DNA of 43,477 nucleotides from positions 1 through 43,477 of the forward strand of contig LOEW01000013.1 in assembly GCA_001516045.1 (NCBI GenBank), read 5' to 3'. The position numbers were made by a program, and so were the translations under genes. Shown here in pieces: positions 25,292-33,759 of the stretch (position 1 is the stretch's first letter; each line of letters opens with the position of its first letter). This DNA comes from Desulfosporosinus sp. BRH_c37. GTDB taxonomy: Bacteria; Bacillota; Desulfitobacteriia; Desulfitobacteriales; Desulfitobacteriaceae. The notes beneath the pieces are model-generated. The model was not told the origin of the DNA. It saw only the letters and a list, made by a program, of their open reading frames with translations, and made no database searches.

Positions 25292-25330
25292 ACGAGAACC
25301 TAACTATCTTGATAGTTAGTTCTCGTTTTT
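25292..25330. terminator. Second hairpin, terminator-like
   Basis: ACGAGAAC-C-TAACTATC pairs with GATAGTTAGTTCTCGT (one bulged C), followed by TTTTTAATT. It adds insulation before pucR. Confidence 0.65.
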
Positions 25331-25371
25331 AATTGTACTTTGGGATATGCGTGTAATTAGAAGCAGATTTA

Positions 25372-25391
25372 TTGTACTAATAGTACAAAGG
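25372..25391. promoter_or_regulatory. Putative PucR-type operator before pucR
   Basis: TTGTACTAATAGTACAA is a perfect 17-base palindrome followed by AGG. The right half TAGTACAAAGGA matches sites at 27483 (TTGGTACAAAGGA) and, more loosely, 27238 and 32413. It lies about 100 bp before the regulator gene, suggesting autoregulation. Confidence 0.5.
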
Positions 25392-25490
25392 ATTTTAGAC
25401 TATTTTGAAGAATATATTTTTTATCTATTAGGAGTTCCCAAACTAAATTATTATTAATACTTAGTAAGAAATCCGGAAAGGGGCAATATT

Positions 25491-27164
25491 GTGGGTATTA
25501 CAGTAAGGCAAGCATTGCAAGTAGAGGCACTACACGACGCAAAAGTAGTAGCAGGCCACCAAGGATTAGATAACGCGATAAGATTCGTTAATATTATGGA
25601 GGTTCCAGAAGTTACCAAATGGATGAAAGGAGGGGAACTGCTAGTTTCCTCGGGATTTGCTATCAAAGACAGTAGCGAAGACCGGCGACAGCTTATTTAT
25701 GAGCTAGCAGCTAAAGGCGTGGCCGCTTTTGGTATAAAACTCGGACAGTATTTTCTAAAGATCCCGGATGATATATTGGAATACGCCGATGAAGTTGGAC
25801 TGCCTTTGATTGAGTTGCCTCAGGATCGACCGTATATGGACTTTATGGTTCCGATCTTTGAAAACTTAATCAACAACCAGTTTGCCAAGTTAAAGAAGTC
25901 TGAAGAGATTCACAACAGGATGTTGGAAATAGTCCTGGGTGGGAACGGTCTGCCCAGTGTATGTCACGTCCTTGTCGAGTTAGTAGGTAATCCGGTTTTA
26001 ATCGTTGATGGTAATGGCGATTTAACCGCTAGCGCCTGGCCACCTCAAACCAACGGTTATATCTCGGAAGAGTATGAGAAGAACATTTTAATCCATTTGG
26101 AAAAGGAAAAATTACAATTATTTTCGCTTAATCCGCATCGTCATCATCATTTTACCCTTAACCTGGAAGAAACTGAGCAACCATTGGTTATTGTGCGCAT
26201 TGACGTTAATGGTAGTTTGCACGGCTTTCTAATTATTCTGGAAACCCACCGGACGCTCGATAGCCAGGATGTAATGGCTATCGAGCATGCCTCCACCATT
26301 ATTGCCCTTGAATTCCTCAAGCAAAGAATTGTATATGAAACAGAGAAGCAGATCCGGGTCGAATTGTTGGAAGACTTAATTAGTGGAAATTTCCGGTCTG
26401 AAGAGGACGTGATTCGGCGGGCGGGTTACCTCAACTTTAATCTGTCTTCCCGTTCCATCGTGTTTGTTATCAACATGGATGCTATGGCTGAGAATGGTCG
26501 TCTCGGTATAGGGCAACAACTGAAAAGTGACTTTTTTCAGTTCGTACAGCGTTGCTTTCGGAATTTTTCGGGTGGGGCGATGTTGTTGGCTAAAAGCGAT
26601 AATATCATAGGGCTGGTGCGGATTTCGCTTCGGGACGACTTAACCGTACTACGAAATAAAATGGCGGAACTCCAAACCCAGGCTGCAGCCAAATGGCCAA
26701 AGTTAAAGCTGTCCGTTGGCGTTGGGCGTAGTATTGAAGCTGTACGCTTGATTAAAAAGTCTTATGAAGAAGCTTTGGACGCACTTAGAATTACTAATTT
26801 TATGTACGTAGACAGCAGTATCACATTTTTTGAGGACCTAGGCGCATTCTCCTTTTTATTTGAGTTAGAGGAGTCATCTTCCATGCAAAGTTTTTTTGAG
26901 CGCACGCTAGGAAAAGTTATCGCCCATGATAGACAAAACAACGGTGAGTTGTTAAAGACTCTGATTCATTACTTTAAGTGCGACTGTAATCTGCGTGTTA
27001 CAGCAGAGCAGTTGTTCATCCATAAGAACACGGTCCTATACCGAGTTCGTAAGGTCGAAGAAATCACTGGGTTTAGCATGAATGACCCGGAGCATAGATT
27101 TAATCTCCAACTGGGGTTGAAACTAAGCCAAGTCTTGCAAAGTACCCACAATAAATATGTGTAA
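25491..27164 (+). CDS. PucR-family transcriptional regulator
   Basis: A 557-residue regulator with the three-part PucR layout. The N-terminal PucR domain (about 3-125: GITVRQALQVEAL, WMKGGELLVSSG) probably senses a small molecule. A central CdaR GGDEF-like domain (about 290-430) follows. The C-terminal HTH_30 (about 500-545) is CNLRVTAEQLFIHKNTVLYRVRKVEEITG. PucR homologues control purine catabolism in Bacillus and other nitrogenous catabolic genes elsewhere. GTG 25491 follows AAAGGGG. Downstream importer and molybdenum hydroxylase genes, and shared TTGGT sites, support a local activator role. Confidence 0.9.
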   Translation: MGITVRQALQVEALHDAKVVAGHQGLDNAIRFVNIMEVPEVTKWMKGGELLVSSGFAIKDSSEDRRQLIYELAAKGVAAFGIKLGQYFLKIPDDILEYADEVGLPLIELPQDRPYMDFMVPIFENLINNQFAKLKKSEEIHNRMLEIVLGGNGLPSVCHVLVELVGNPVLIVDGNGDLTASAWPPQTNGYISEEYEKNILIHLEKEKLQLFSLNPHRHHHFTLNLEETEQPLVIVRIDVNGSLHGFLIILETHRTLDSQDVMAIEHASTIIALEFLKQRIVYETEKQIRVELLEDLISGNFRSEEDVIRRAGYLNFNLSSRSIVFVINMDAMAENGRLGIGQQLKSDFFQFVQRCFRNFSGGAMLLAKSDNIIGLVRISLRDDLTVLRNKMAELQTQAAAKWPKLKLSVGVGRSIEAVRLIKKSYEEALDALRITNFMYVDSSITFFEDLGAFSFLFELEESSSMQSFFERTLGKVIAHDRQNNGELLKTLIHYFKCDCNLRVTAEQLFIHKNTVLYRVRKVEEITGFSMNDPEHRFNLQLGLKLSQVLQSTHNKYV

Positions 27165-27234
27165 GTCTCATAAAAATCGGGTTTCATGGTCGATTTCTTA
27201 TGGCAAATACAGATATTTAACCAAAATTTTGTTT

Positions 27235-27365
27235 AATTGGTCTAAAGGAATATGTTCCAGAAAAAGAGAATCTTACTCGTAGAGTTATCACAATTTTCGA
27301 TTAGAAAGGTGGTAGAGTATTGGCAAATCTAAAAGTAAATTTTGCGGAGTGGAACTCAAGAGGCA
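27235..27365 (+). pseudogene. Duplicate of the preA leader and first codons
   Basis: The stretch from AATTGGTCTAAAGGAATATG to the codons for ANLKVNFA matches 32410-32539, the leader and start of the full preA gene, including AGAAAGGTGG. Here the start is TTG, one base is missing after TTTGC, and homology ends near TCAAGA (27355). It is a stub left by duplication and deletion, but it keeps the TTGGT-containing site upstream. Confidence 0.85.
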
Positions 27366-27482
27366 CCAGAGTTCAGTGGTGTCCGGCGGGGAATTATTGA
27401 ATAATTATGAGTGGGCTCTCTACCCAGGAAAAGGAAGGATAGCGTCGTCTATTCGACTAAATACAACTATAAAGTCACAGAA

Positions 27483-27502
27483 CTGTACTATTGGTACAAA
27501 GG
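27483..27502. promoter_or_regulatory. Putative PucR-type operator before livH
   Basis: TGTAC-TATTG-GTACA is an inverted repeat followed by AAGGAATA, matching the palindrome at 25372 and the TTGGT sites at 27238 and 32413. It lies about 110 bp before livH. The rest of the 27366-27614 gap shows no gene. Confidence 0.5.
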
Positions 27503-27614
27503 AATACGGTGTATTATGGAGAAATAGAGTATTATACTACGAATAGCTATCGAGCAACATCAATTAAAAAAGATAGCCACAATAACTCTCTTAATGGGAC
27601 GGAGGGGGAACCAA

Positions 27615-28475
27615 ATGATACAGTTAATTCAGAATATTATTAATGGCCTCATTATCGGCGGTACATACGCCATGATGGGTATTGGGCTAACCCTCATCTT
27701 TGGCGTCATGAACGTAGTGAATTTTGCCCACGGTGAGTTTTACATGCTTGGTGCTTTTTTCCTTTTTACGACTTTCGGAATATTGCATATAGGTTATGTA
27801 CCGTCCATTATTCTTTCTCTAGTGTTCGTTGCAGTCTTTGCCTTGGTAGTTGAAAGGTTTTTGCTGCGCCGTATGCGTGACAAACCCTTGGATAACGGCA
27901 TGATCCTGACGATAGGGCTCTCTATCTTAATGCAAAATGTCGCTCTCCTGATCTGGGGAGGTACGCCTAAGAATATAAGCCTAGGCATGTCCATGAGTTC
28001 GATTCAAATCGGAGCAATCGTCGTGACCCCTGTGCGACTGATAATTGCTGTAATTGCCATCGTTGTTATTCTGTTGTTTGGGCTGTTTCTACAAAAAACC
28101 AAGTTAGGCACGGCGGTCAGGGCTACTTTTCAAGACAGGGAAATGGCCTCGGCAGTTGGTATTAATATTAATCACATATACGGCCTGACTTTTATTGCAG
28201 GTAGTTTAATGGCAGCTCTGGCGGGTATACTTTTGGCTCCGATTTACGTTTTGTTACCAACTATGGGGGACCAGGTAAACGCCAAGGCCTTTGCGGTAGC
28301 CATAACTGGTGGTTTGGGTAACTTCCCGGGCGCGATCATAGCCGGCCTTTTATTGGGGGTAGCTGAAAGCCTTGGCTCAGCCTACATTTCTTCCGGTTAT
28401 AAGGATGCAATAGGTTTTATCCTTATCGTAATTGTCCTTGTCACTAAACCGAAGTGGCTTACAGGAGATAATTAA
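27615..28475 (+). CDS. livH: Branched-chain-type ABC transporter permease
   Basis: A 286-residue LivH-type permease with about eight membrane helices. It opens IQNIINGLIIGGTYAMMGIGLTLIFGVMN, the standard start of this family, and has the cytoplasmic coupling loop AVRATFQDREMASAVGIN near residue 190. ATG 27615 is preferred because GGAGGGGG lies just upstream; an in-frame earlier ATG at 27594 has no site. It opens livHMGFK. Family members import branched-chain amino acids, amides, urea or aromatic and nucleobase-like compounds, and context favours the last. Confidence 0.92.
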   Translation: MIQLIQNIINGLIIGGTYAMMGIGLTLIFGVMNVVNFAHGEFYMLGAFFLFTTFGILHIGYVPSIILSLVFVAVFALVVERFLLRRMRDKPLDNGMILTIGLSILMQNVALLIWGGTPKNISLGMSMSSIQIGAIVVTPVRLIIAVIAIVVILLFGLFLQKTKLGTAVRATFQDREMASAVGININHIYGLTFIAGSLMAALAGILLAPIYVLLPTMGDQVNAKAFAVAITGGLGNFPGAIIAGLLLGVAESLGSAYISSGYKDAIGFILIVIVLVTKPKWLTGDN

Positions 28476-28489
28476 GGAGAGATTATTAT

Positions 28490-29434
28490 ATGAAAAATAG
28501 ATTATTTTTCCTAGTCGCTTTGTTGGTTATTGTGGTTTATCCTTTTCTGACAAAATCCAATTACCTTTTACACCTTGGCATTATGACTGGGATCTGGATT
28601 ATTCTCTCTACTAGTTTAAACCTGGTGTTGGGCTACACAGGACAAACACCACTAGGCCACACTGCTTTTTTTGGAATTGGAGCGTTTACAGCCGGCATCA
28701 TAAGTGTTCGCTATAACGCACCGCTTTATGTTACTTTACCTATGGGCGTAATTGGGTCTGCATTGGCAAGCTATTTTCTGGGCAGGGTTACTTTACAATT
28801 ACGCGGTGCATATTTTGTCCTCTCTTCTCTGGCCTTTGCGGAGGTTCTTAAACTAGTAGCTATTAACTGGGAAAGTTTGACAGGAGGGCCTAGCGGTTTA
28901 ACCGGAATTGCCCCAATTAATATTCCCTCTCTCGATAATCTCTTGCGTCCGATGCAAACTTCATACTTTCTAATTTGGGCTTTGGTTGGCCTAGTCCTCC
29001 TGATAGTTTATCGTTTAATCAACTCGTCCATCGGACGTTCGCTGATCGCGATTTCCGAGAATGAGAAACTTGCCGGAAGTATAGGCATCCATGTTTATCG
29101 ATTTACGCTTGGTGCTTTACTGTTGAGTGCGGGAATTGCTGGTTTAGGTGGAGCATATTATGCTCATTACATCAGCTTTATCAGCCCTGATCTCTTTTAT
29201 TTGACATACACAGTTACGATGCTAGTTATGGTTATTTCCGGGGGACGACGGACGTTTGTCGGACCAATCGTTGGGGCAGTTGTATTTACAATTCTCCCCG
29301 AACTGCTGCGCTCAGCGGAATCGTATCGGATGGCAATCTATGGCATTATCATTATCCTAACCATAACTTACTTTCCAGAGGGTTTCTTCCCATTTCTGAG
29401 AACTAAACTGAAAAGTGTGGCTCGCTCGCAATAG
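28490..29434 (+). CDS. livM: Branched-chain-type ABC transporter permease
   Basis: A 314-residue LivM-type permease with eight or more hydrophobic segments. It carries the family signature LNLVLGYTGQTPLGHTAFFGIGAF near residue 45 and the coupling loop RSLIAISENEKLAGSIGIHVYRFT near residue 185. AAGGAG lies before the ATG, 14 bp after livH. It pairs with livH to form the membrane channel. Confidence 0.93.
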   Translation: MKNRLFFLVALLVIVVYPFLTKSNYLLHLGIMTGIWIILSTSLNLVLGYTGQTPLGHTAFFGIGAFTAGIISVRYNAPLYVTLPMGVIGSALASYFLGRVTLQLRGAYFVLSSLAFAEVLKLVAINWESLTGGPSGLTGIAPINIPSLDNLLRPMQTSYFLIWALVGLVLLIVYRLINSSIGRSLIAISENEKLAGSIGIHVYRFTLGALLLSAGIAGLGGAYYAHYISFISPDLFYLTYTVTMLVMVISGGRRTFVGPIVGAVVFTILPELLRSAESYRMAIYGIIIILTITYFPEGFFPFLRTKLKSVARSQ

Positions 29435-29471
29435 GTGTCCAAAGAACTGAGGAAATGGAGGGGGACAAATT

Positions 29472-30233
29472 ATGTCATTCTTACAAGTTGTGGACCTGAC
29501 GGTAACCTTTGGAGGCTTAGTTGCTGTAAATAAAGTTAACTTCGGAGTGGATCATGGGGATATTTTTACGGTGATTGGTCCGAATGGAGCTGGAAAAACT
29601 ACCTTATTTAACGCCATCACCGGCTTTCAAAACAAGGTCGGAGTAATCAATTTTAAAGGAGAAGATATTTCTAGTTGGCGAACGGATCAGATTGCTAAAC
29701 GGGGAATTGTTCGTACCTTCCAGCATACAACTATTTTTCAAGGGATTACCGTTAAAGAGGCAGTACTTACCGGTACTTATAAAGGTAATCAAGCAAGTAT
29801 CTGGGACATACTTCTACGCACCAATAAGTTTAAAGTGAACGAGCAGCGCTTGTTGAGTAAGGTCGATCAAGTTCTAGAGTTCACTGGGATCACAGCGTTT
29901 AAAGACGATTACGGACGAAACCTGCCGTATGGGGCTCAACGCCTAGTCGAAATAGCTATTGCCCTAGCAGCGGAGCCTGTTATCCTACTGCTTGATGAGC
30001 CTGCTGCTGGATTAAACTCGGCGGAAAAAAGAAATCTCTCTAACTTAATCCGCAAAATTCAAGAAAGCGGAGTAACAATTATTTTGGTTGAACATGATAT
30101 GCCATTAGTCATGGGGTTGTCTTCCAGCATTATGGTTGTGGATCACGGTGAGAAAATAGCCGAGGGCAAGCCTGACGAAATCGCCCATCATCCGGAAGTA
30201 ATCAGGGCCTATTTAGGTGGTGCAGCATGTTAA
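29472..30233 (+). CDS. livG: ABC transporter ATPase
   Basis: A 253-residue LivG-type ATPase. Walker A GPNGAGKTT (about 37-45) and Walker B VILLLDEPAAGL (about 171) are intact. The signature is LPYGAQR where most LivG have LSYGxQR. The D-loop region and the H-loop VEHDM are present. GGAGGGGG precedes the ATG. It overlaps livF by 7 bp. Confidence 0.94.
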   Translation: MSFLQVVDLTVTFGGLVAVNKVNFGVDHGDIFTVIGPNGAGKTTLFNAITGFQNKVGVINFKGEDISSWRTDQIAKRGIVRTFQHTTIFQGITVKEAVLTGTYKGNQASIWDILLRTNKFKVNEQRLLSKVDQVLEFTGITAFKDDYGRNLPYGAQRLVEIAIALAAEPVILLLDEPAAGLNSAEKRNLSNLIRKIQESGVTIILVEHDMPLVMGLSSSIMVVDHGEKIAEGKPDEIAHHPEVIRAYLGGAAC

Positions 30234-30958
30234 AACTGGAAAATATTGTTGCCAAGTATGGTAGAGTGGAAGCCCTTAAAGGAATTTCACTGGAAGTCCG
30301 CCTAGGAGAACTGGTCACCCTGATTGGCTCGAACGGAGCAGGGAAGAGCACGACCATTAAAATAATTTCCGGGTTGCTCAAACCAGAAAGTGGCCAGGTA
30401 ATTTTAGAGGGCGCTAAGACCACAGGCCTACCCCCTTATCAGATGGTTAAGCGGGGAGTTGGTTTATCACCGGAAGAGCGCCATGTTTTTCCTAAGCTGA
30501 CAGTGGAGGAGAACCTTCAAATGGGTGCTTATATTCGTAAGGACAAAAAAGTAGTACTTCAAGAAATGGATCGCGTCTTCGATTTATTTCCCCGTTTGAA
30601 AGAACGTTATAATCAGTTAGCTGGCAGTCTTAGCGGAGGGGAACAACAGATGTTGGCGATCGGACGGGCCTTGATGTGTGGTCCTCGTCTTTTACTGCTT
30701 GATGAACCCTCGCTGGGCCTGGCACCAATTGTTGTTGAAAACATGGCTGAGATCATCTTAGAGTTAAAGAAAACTGGACTTAGTATTTTGCTGGTAGAGC
30801 AAAATGCCAATGTTGCTCTGCGTATCGCTGATCGCGGTTATCTGATGGATACCGGCACTATTGTCTTAGAAGGAAATGCAGGTGAATTACTTAACGATGA
30901 CCGGGTTAGGCAAATTTATCTTGGTCAACATGGAGAGGAGGAATGCCAAAAGGCTTAA
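30227..30958 (+). CDS. livF: ABC transporter ATPase
   Basis: A 243-residue LivF-type ATPase. Walker A GSNGAGKST, signature LSGGEQQMLAIGRAL, Walker B LLLLDEPSLGLAP and the H-loop-like VEQN are all intact. It starts inside the end of livG (ATG within GCAGCATGT), so the two ATPases are coupled. Confidence 0.94.
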   Translation: MLKLENIVAKYGRVEALKGISLEVRLGELVTLIGSNGAGKSTTIKIISGLLKPESGQVILEGAKTTGLPPYQMVKRGVGLSPEERHVFPKLTVEENLQMGAYIRKDKKVVLQEMDRVFDLFPRLKERYNQLAGSLSGGEQQMLAIGRALMCGPRLLLLDEPSLGLAPIVVENMAEIILELKKTGLSILLVEQNANVALRIADRGYLMDTGTIVLEGNAGELLNDDRVRQIYLGQHGEEECQKA

Positions 30959-31060
30959 TCGGGCAGGTGAAGGCAGTTGTTAAATACTCAAGTTTAACTA
31001 AAAAACAAATTAACAGTCAGGTCCTTGGGAAAAAGATGAACAACGAGGAGGTAGAGTAAA

Positions 31061-32239
31061 TTGTTAAATAAGCGCAAGTCCCTTTCGGTCATCAGTTTGG
31101 TTATTATCCTCGCTTTCTCATTAATCCTCTCTGGCTGTTCGCAGAAAGCCGAGAGCAAAGGCGAGCAAAGCAAACCGCCAATCGTAATTGGTGTTATTGA
31201 ACCGCTATCAGGTCCGGTTGCGGGGTCAGGACAAAATGTCGTATGGGGTGCCGAATACGCAGTCAAGTTTATTAATGAAGATGGTGGCATTAATGGTCGC
31301 CAAGTACAGTTGAAAACTTACGATTCCAAAAACGACCCAGCCGAAGCTGTAAATGTGGCTAACAAGCTTATTAACAACGACAATGTCAAAGTAATCATGG
31401 GGGCCTGGGGCAGTTCACCGACTTTGGCAGTACTACCAATTATAGAAAAAGCTGGAGTACCGCTAGTAGTAGAGACAGCTAGCTCGCCTAAGGTTACAAA
31501 TTCCGGTTTCAAATACGTTTTCCGAGTTAGTCCGACAAGCGACCAAGAAGCAGCAGGGGCCCAGGATGCCCTCATTTCCAAAGTAGGAGTAAAGAAAGCG
31601 GCAATCATTGCTGTCAACAACGACTGGGGAAAAGGCGGGGCCGCTGCTTACACTAATGTTCTTAAGGAGAAAGGAGCGGAAGTGGTTTCTACAGAGTTCG
31701 TGGCTGATAATTCCACTGACTTCTATCCGCAACTGACTAAAATTAAGAACTCTGAGGCCGATACCATCATTATTAACAGTGAAGTCTCCCAAATATCACT
31801 GATCATCAAACAAGTTAAAGAACTGAAAATGACCCAGAAGATCGTTACCACAGGGGGCAGTAATTTTTCAGATGCTCTTTTGGAAATAGCTAAAGATGCC
31901 GCCGAGGGAGTTTATTCTGTCCAGCAGAATGTAGCTTGGATACCGGATATGACACCCAATCCAACCCGCGCTAAGAAATTTAACGAGGCTTGGAACGCAG
32001 ATAAGAAACCGCATATCGGTATCCTTGAAGGTGCCAAAGGGTTCGATGGGATTTACACGATTTCAGAAGCCCTTAAAAAGGCTGGCACTAGTGAGGATTC
32101 CCAGAAGATTCAACAAGCCCTGAAAGAAGTTCAGTTTGACGGAATTGGTTTGAGTGTTAAATTCGATGAGAAGGGACAAAGCCAAATCAAAGACTTCTTA
32201 GTCCAAGTTGTCCAAGGTAAGACCCAACTGGTTAAATAA
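31061..32239 (+). CDS. livK: Solute-binding lipoprotein of the LivK type
   Basis: A 392-residue periplasmic-binding-fold protein anchored by a lipid (ILSGCS, Cys about 26). The mature part begins IVIGVIEPLSGPVAGSGQNV, typical of Peripla_BP_6, with GGINGRQVQL and DPAEAVNVANKLI segments. TTG start follows GAGGAGG by 9 bases. It captures the ligand for LivHMGF. The ligand cannot be told from sequence; context suggests an N-heterocycle or its derivative rather than an amino acid. A terminator follows. Confidence 0.92.
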   Translation: MLNKRKSLSVISLVIILAFSLILSGCSQKAESKGEQSKPPIVIGVIEPLSGPVAGSGQNVVWGAEYAVKFINEDGGINGRQVQLKTYDSKNDPAEAVNVANKLINNDNVKVIMGAWGSSPTLAVLPIIEKAGVPLVVETASSPKVTNSGFKYVFRVSPTSDQEAAGAQDALISKVGVKKAAIIAVNNDWGKGGAAAYTNVLKEKGAEVVSTEFVADNSTDFYPQLTKIKNSEADTIIINSEVSQISLIIKQVKELKMTQKIVTTGGSNFSDALLEIAKDAAEGVYSVQQNVAWIPDMTPNPTRAKKFNEAWNADKKPHIGILEGAKGFDGIYTISEALKKAGTSEDSQKIQQALKEVQFDGIGLSVKFDEKGQSQIKDFLVQVVQGKTQLVK

Positions 32240-32286
32240 GCAAAAAGCTATCTGAAGAAGAATTTAGCATAAAGCTCGGATATTCA

Positions 32287-32332
32287 ATTTAAATGGCCAT
32301 AGCTTGCAATAGGCTGTGGCCATTTAAATATT
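32287..32332 (+). terminator. Terminator after livK
   Basis: ATTTAAATGGCCATAGC pairs with GGCTGTGGCCATTTAAAT (17 bp, one wobble), then ATTACT. It ends the liv operon and separates it from preA. Confidence 0.75.
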
Positions 32333-32406
32333 ACTAGATCAATTGTTTCAAGGTATAGAAAATAGTTATAAAATAGCTTTTATACAGATATTCTATAATT
32401 ATTTTA

Positions 32407-32424
32407 TATAATTGGTCCAAAGGA
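32407..32424. promoter_or_regulatory. TTGGT site overlapping a -10 before preA
   Basis: TATAAT (32407) overlaps ATTGGTCCAAAGGATTA, the same core seen at 27236 and 27490. Bacillus PucR boxes also contain a TTGGT core. A position over the -10 would fit repression, or activation if the true start lies further downstream. Confidence 0.4.
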
Positions 32425-32495
32425 TTATGTACCTTGAAGAGAGAATCTTTCTTGTAGAGTAAGCAATGTTTATATAAGAAAGGTGGAATAGAGTT

Positions 32496-33647
32496 ATGGC
32501 AAATCTAAAAGTCAATTTTGCAGGCGTAGAATTCAAGAATCCCTTGGTTTTAGCATCCGCCACACCAAGCTGGGACGGGGAAGGCATGAAAATAGCAGGC
32601 TTAGCTGGTATTGGCGGGGTTATTCCAAAGACGATTGGGCCTGTCCAAGACTGGGCAGCTCATCCGCGCAATGGCCGCTTTCATATAATGCGGACTGCTG
32701 GTAGGCCAATGGGTATGGTTAATTTAGAGCTTTTTACGACAAAAACTCGAGATGCGTGGGTTAAAGAAGATTTACTCGTGGCTAAAGAGGGGGGAGCGGT
32801 GATTCAGGTTAGTATCTTGGCTATGCCGAACCCAGACGATACGGCTCAATTGGTGGACGAGATCCAAGCCACTGGTATGGTCGATTTGTTCGAGTTAAAC
32901 GTATCCTGCCCCATGCCAGCAGCTGGAGTAGGCATGCATATTGGCAAGAGTCCTGAGCTCACTTTTAAGCAAGTCAAGGCTGCTAAGAGTGCGGCTAAAA
33001 TACCTTTAACGGTTAAACTCACACCGACAGTCTTTGACATGGTGGAAGTTGCCAAAGCAGTTAAAGAAGCCGGAGCAGAAGGGATCTCGATCAGTAACTC
33101 AGTGCGTTCTTTTGCTGGGGTCGATATCGAAACAGGACTTCCTCTGTTGCGCGGTTATGGCGGTTATTCCGGTCCGGCCATTAAACCAATCGTCATGCGA
33201 CACTTGTCAGAAGTGGCACGTGCCGTCGATCTACCTATTTCTGCAATTGGCGGGGTGATGAGCTATAAAGAAATCGTCGAGTACATTATGCTGGGTGCTA
33301 CCACTGTCCAAACGGCAACTGCCGTGATGTGGAATGGTTATGACGTTATCGGAAAGTGGCTCGGAGACCTCGAAAACTGGATGGACAAGAAAGGCTATCA
33401 GTCTCTTGATGAAATTCGGGGCATTGCCCTTCCCTATATTACGACTACGGAAGAGTTAGCGAAGTTACCGCCGCTCTTTGCGCGTATCGATGAGGATAAA
33501 TGCACCAACTGCGGTATTTGTCAAAGAGTTTGCATGTACAGAGCTATTTCCGGAAACGGAACGGCTTATCAGGTAAATAAGTCGGATTGCGATGGATGTG
33601 GAGCCTGCGTACAGTGGTGTCCGAGTGGAGCCGTTGAATTAAAATAA
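32496..33647 (+). CDS. preA: PreA-type dihydropyrimidine/dihydroorotate dehydrogenase-like protein with ferredoxin tail
   Basis: A 383-residue flavoprotein. An FMN-binding TIM barrel of the DHOD/DPD type covers 1-310 (FAGVEFKNPLVLASA, FELNVSCPMP, LTVKLTPT, AIGGVMS). Two [4Fe-4S] ferredoxin clusters follow: C336/C339/C342/C346 and C365/C368/C371/C375. The family reduces pyrimidine-like rings. At the place where mammalian DPD has its active-site Cys in an LACGQDPEL segment, this protein reads MHIGKSPEL. No PreT partner is nearby, so electrons may come from ferredoxin. AAGGTGG precedes the ATG. It sits ahead of the molybdenum hydroxylase genes and its substrate is probably a hydroxylated heterocycle. 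Confidence 0.85.
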   Translation: MANLKVNFAGVEFKNPLVLASATPSWDGEGMKIAGLAGIGGVIPKTIGPVQDWAAHPRNGRFHIMRTAGRPMGMVNLELFTTKTRDAWVKEDLLVAKEGGAVIQVSILAMPNPDDTAQLVDEIQATGMVDLFELNVSCPMPAAGVGMHIGKSPELTFKQVKAAKSAAKIPLTVKLTPTVFDMVEVAKAVKEAGAEGISISNSVRSFAGVDIETGLPLLRGYGGYSGPAIKPIVMRHLSEVARAVDLPISAIGGVMSYKEIVEYIMLGATTVQTATAVMWNGYDVIGKWLGDLENWMDKKGYQSLDEIRGIALPYITTTEELAKLPPLFARIDEDKCTNCGICQRVCMYRAISGNGTAYQVNKSDCDGCGACVQWCPSGAVELK

Positions 33648-33692
33648 TTATGATTAACAACAACCATTACGTAGTATAGTTAATCTAAACTA

Positions 33693-33712
33693 AATTTAAT
33701 TTAAATTAAATT
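33693..33712. repeat. AT-only 20-bp palindrome
   Basis: AATTTAATTTAAATTAAATT is a perfect palindrome between preA and the hydroxylase genes. Flanking AACCATT (33662) and AATGGTT (33714) followed by TTTTCG could close a larger stem. It may be an operator, a weak terminator or processing site. Confidence 0.4.
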
Positions 33713-33759
33713 AAATGGTTTTTCGCATTAATTATTGAGGGAATAAGGGGGGACTGTCC

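Noticed and set aside
27349..27546. 65-codon plus-strand frame between pucR and livH
   Set aside because: It begins within the preA stub, lacks a ribosome site, and covers the putative operator and leader of livH.
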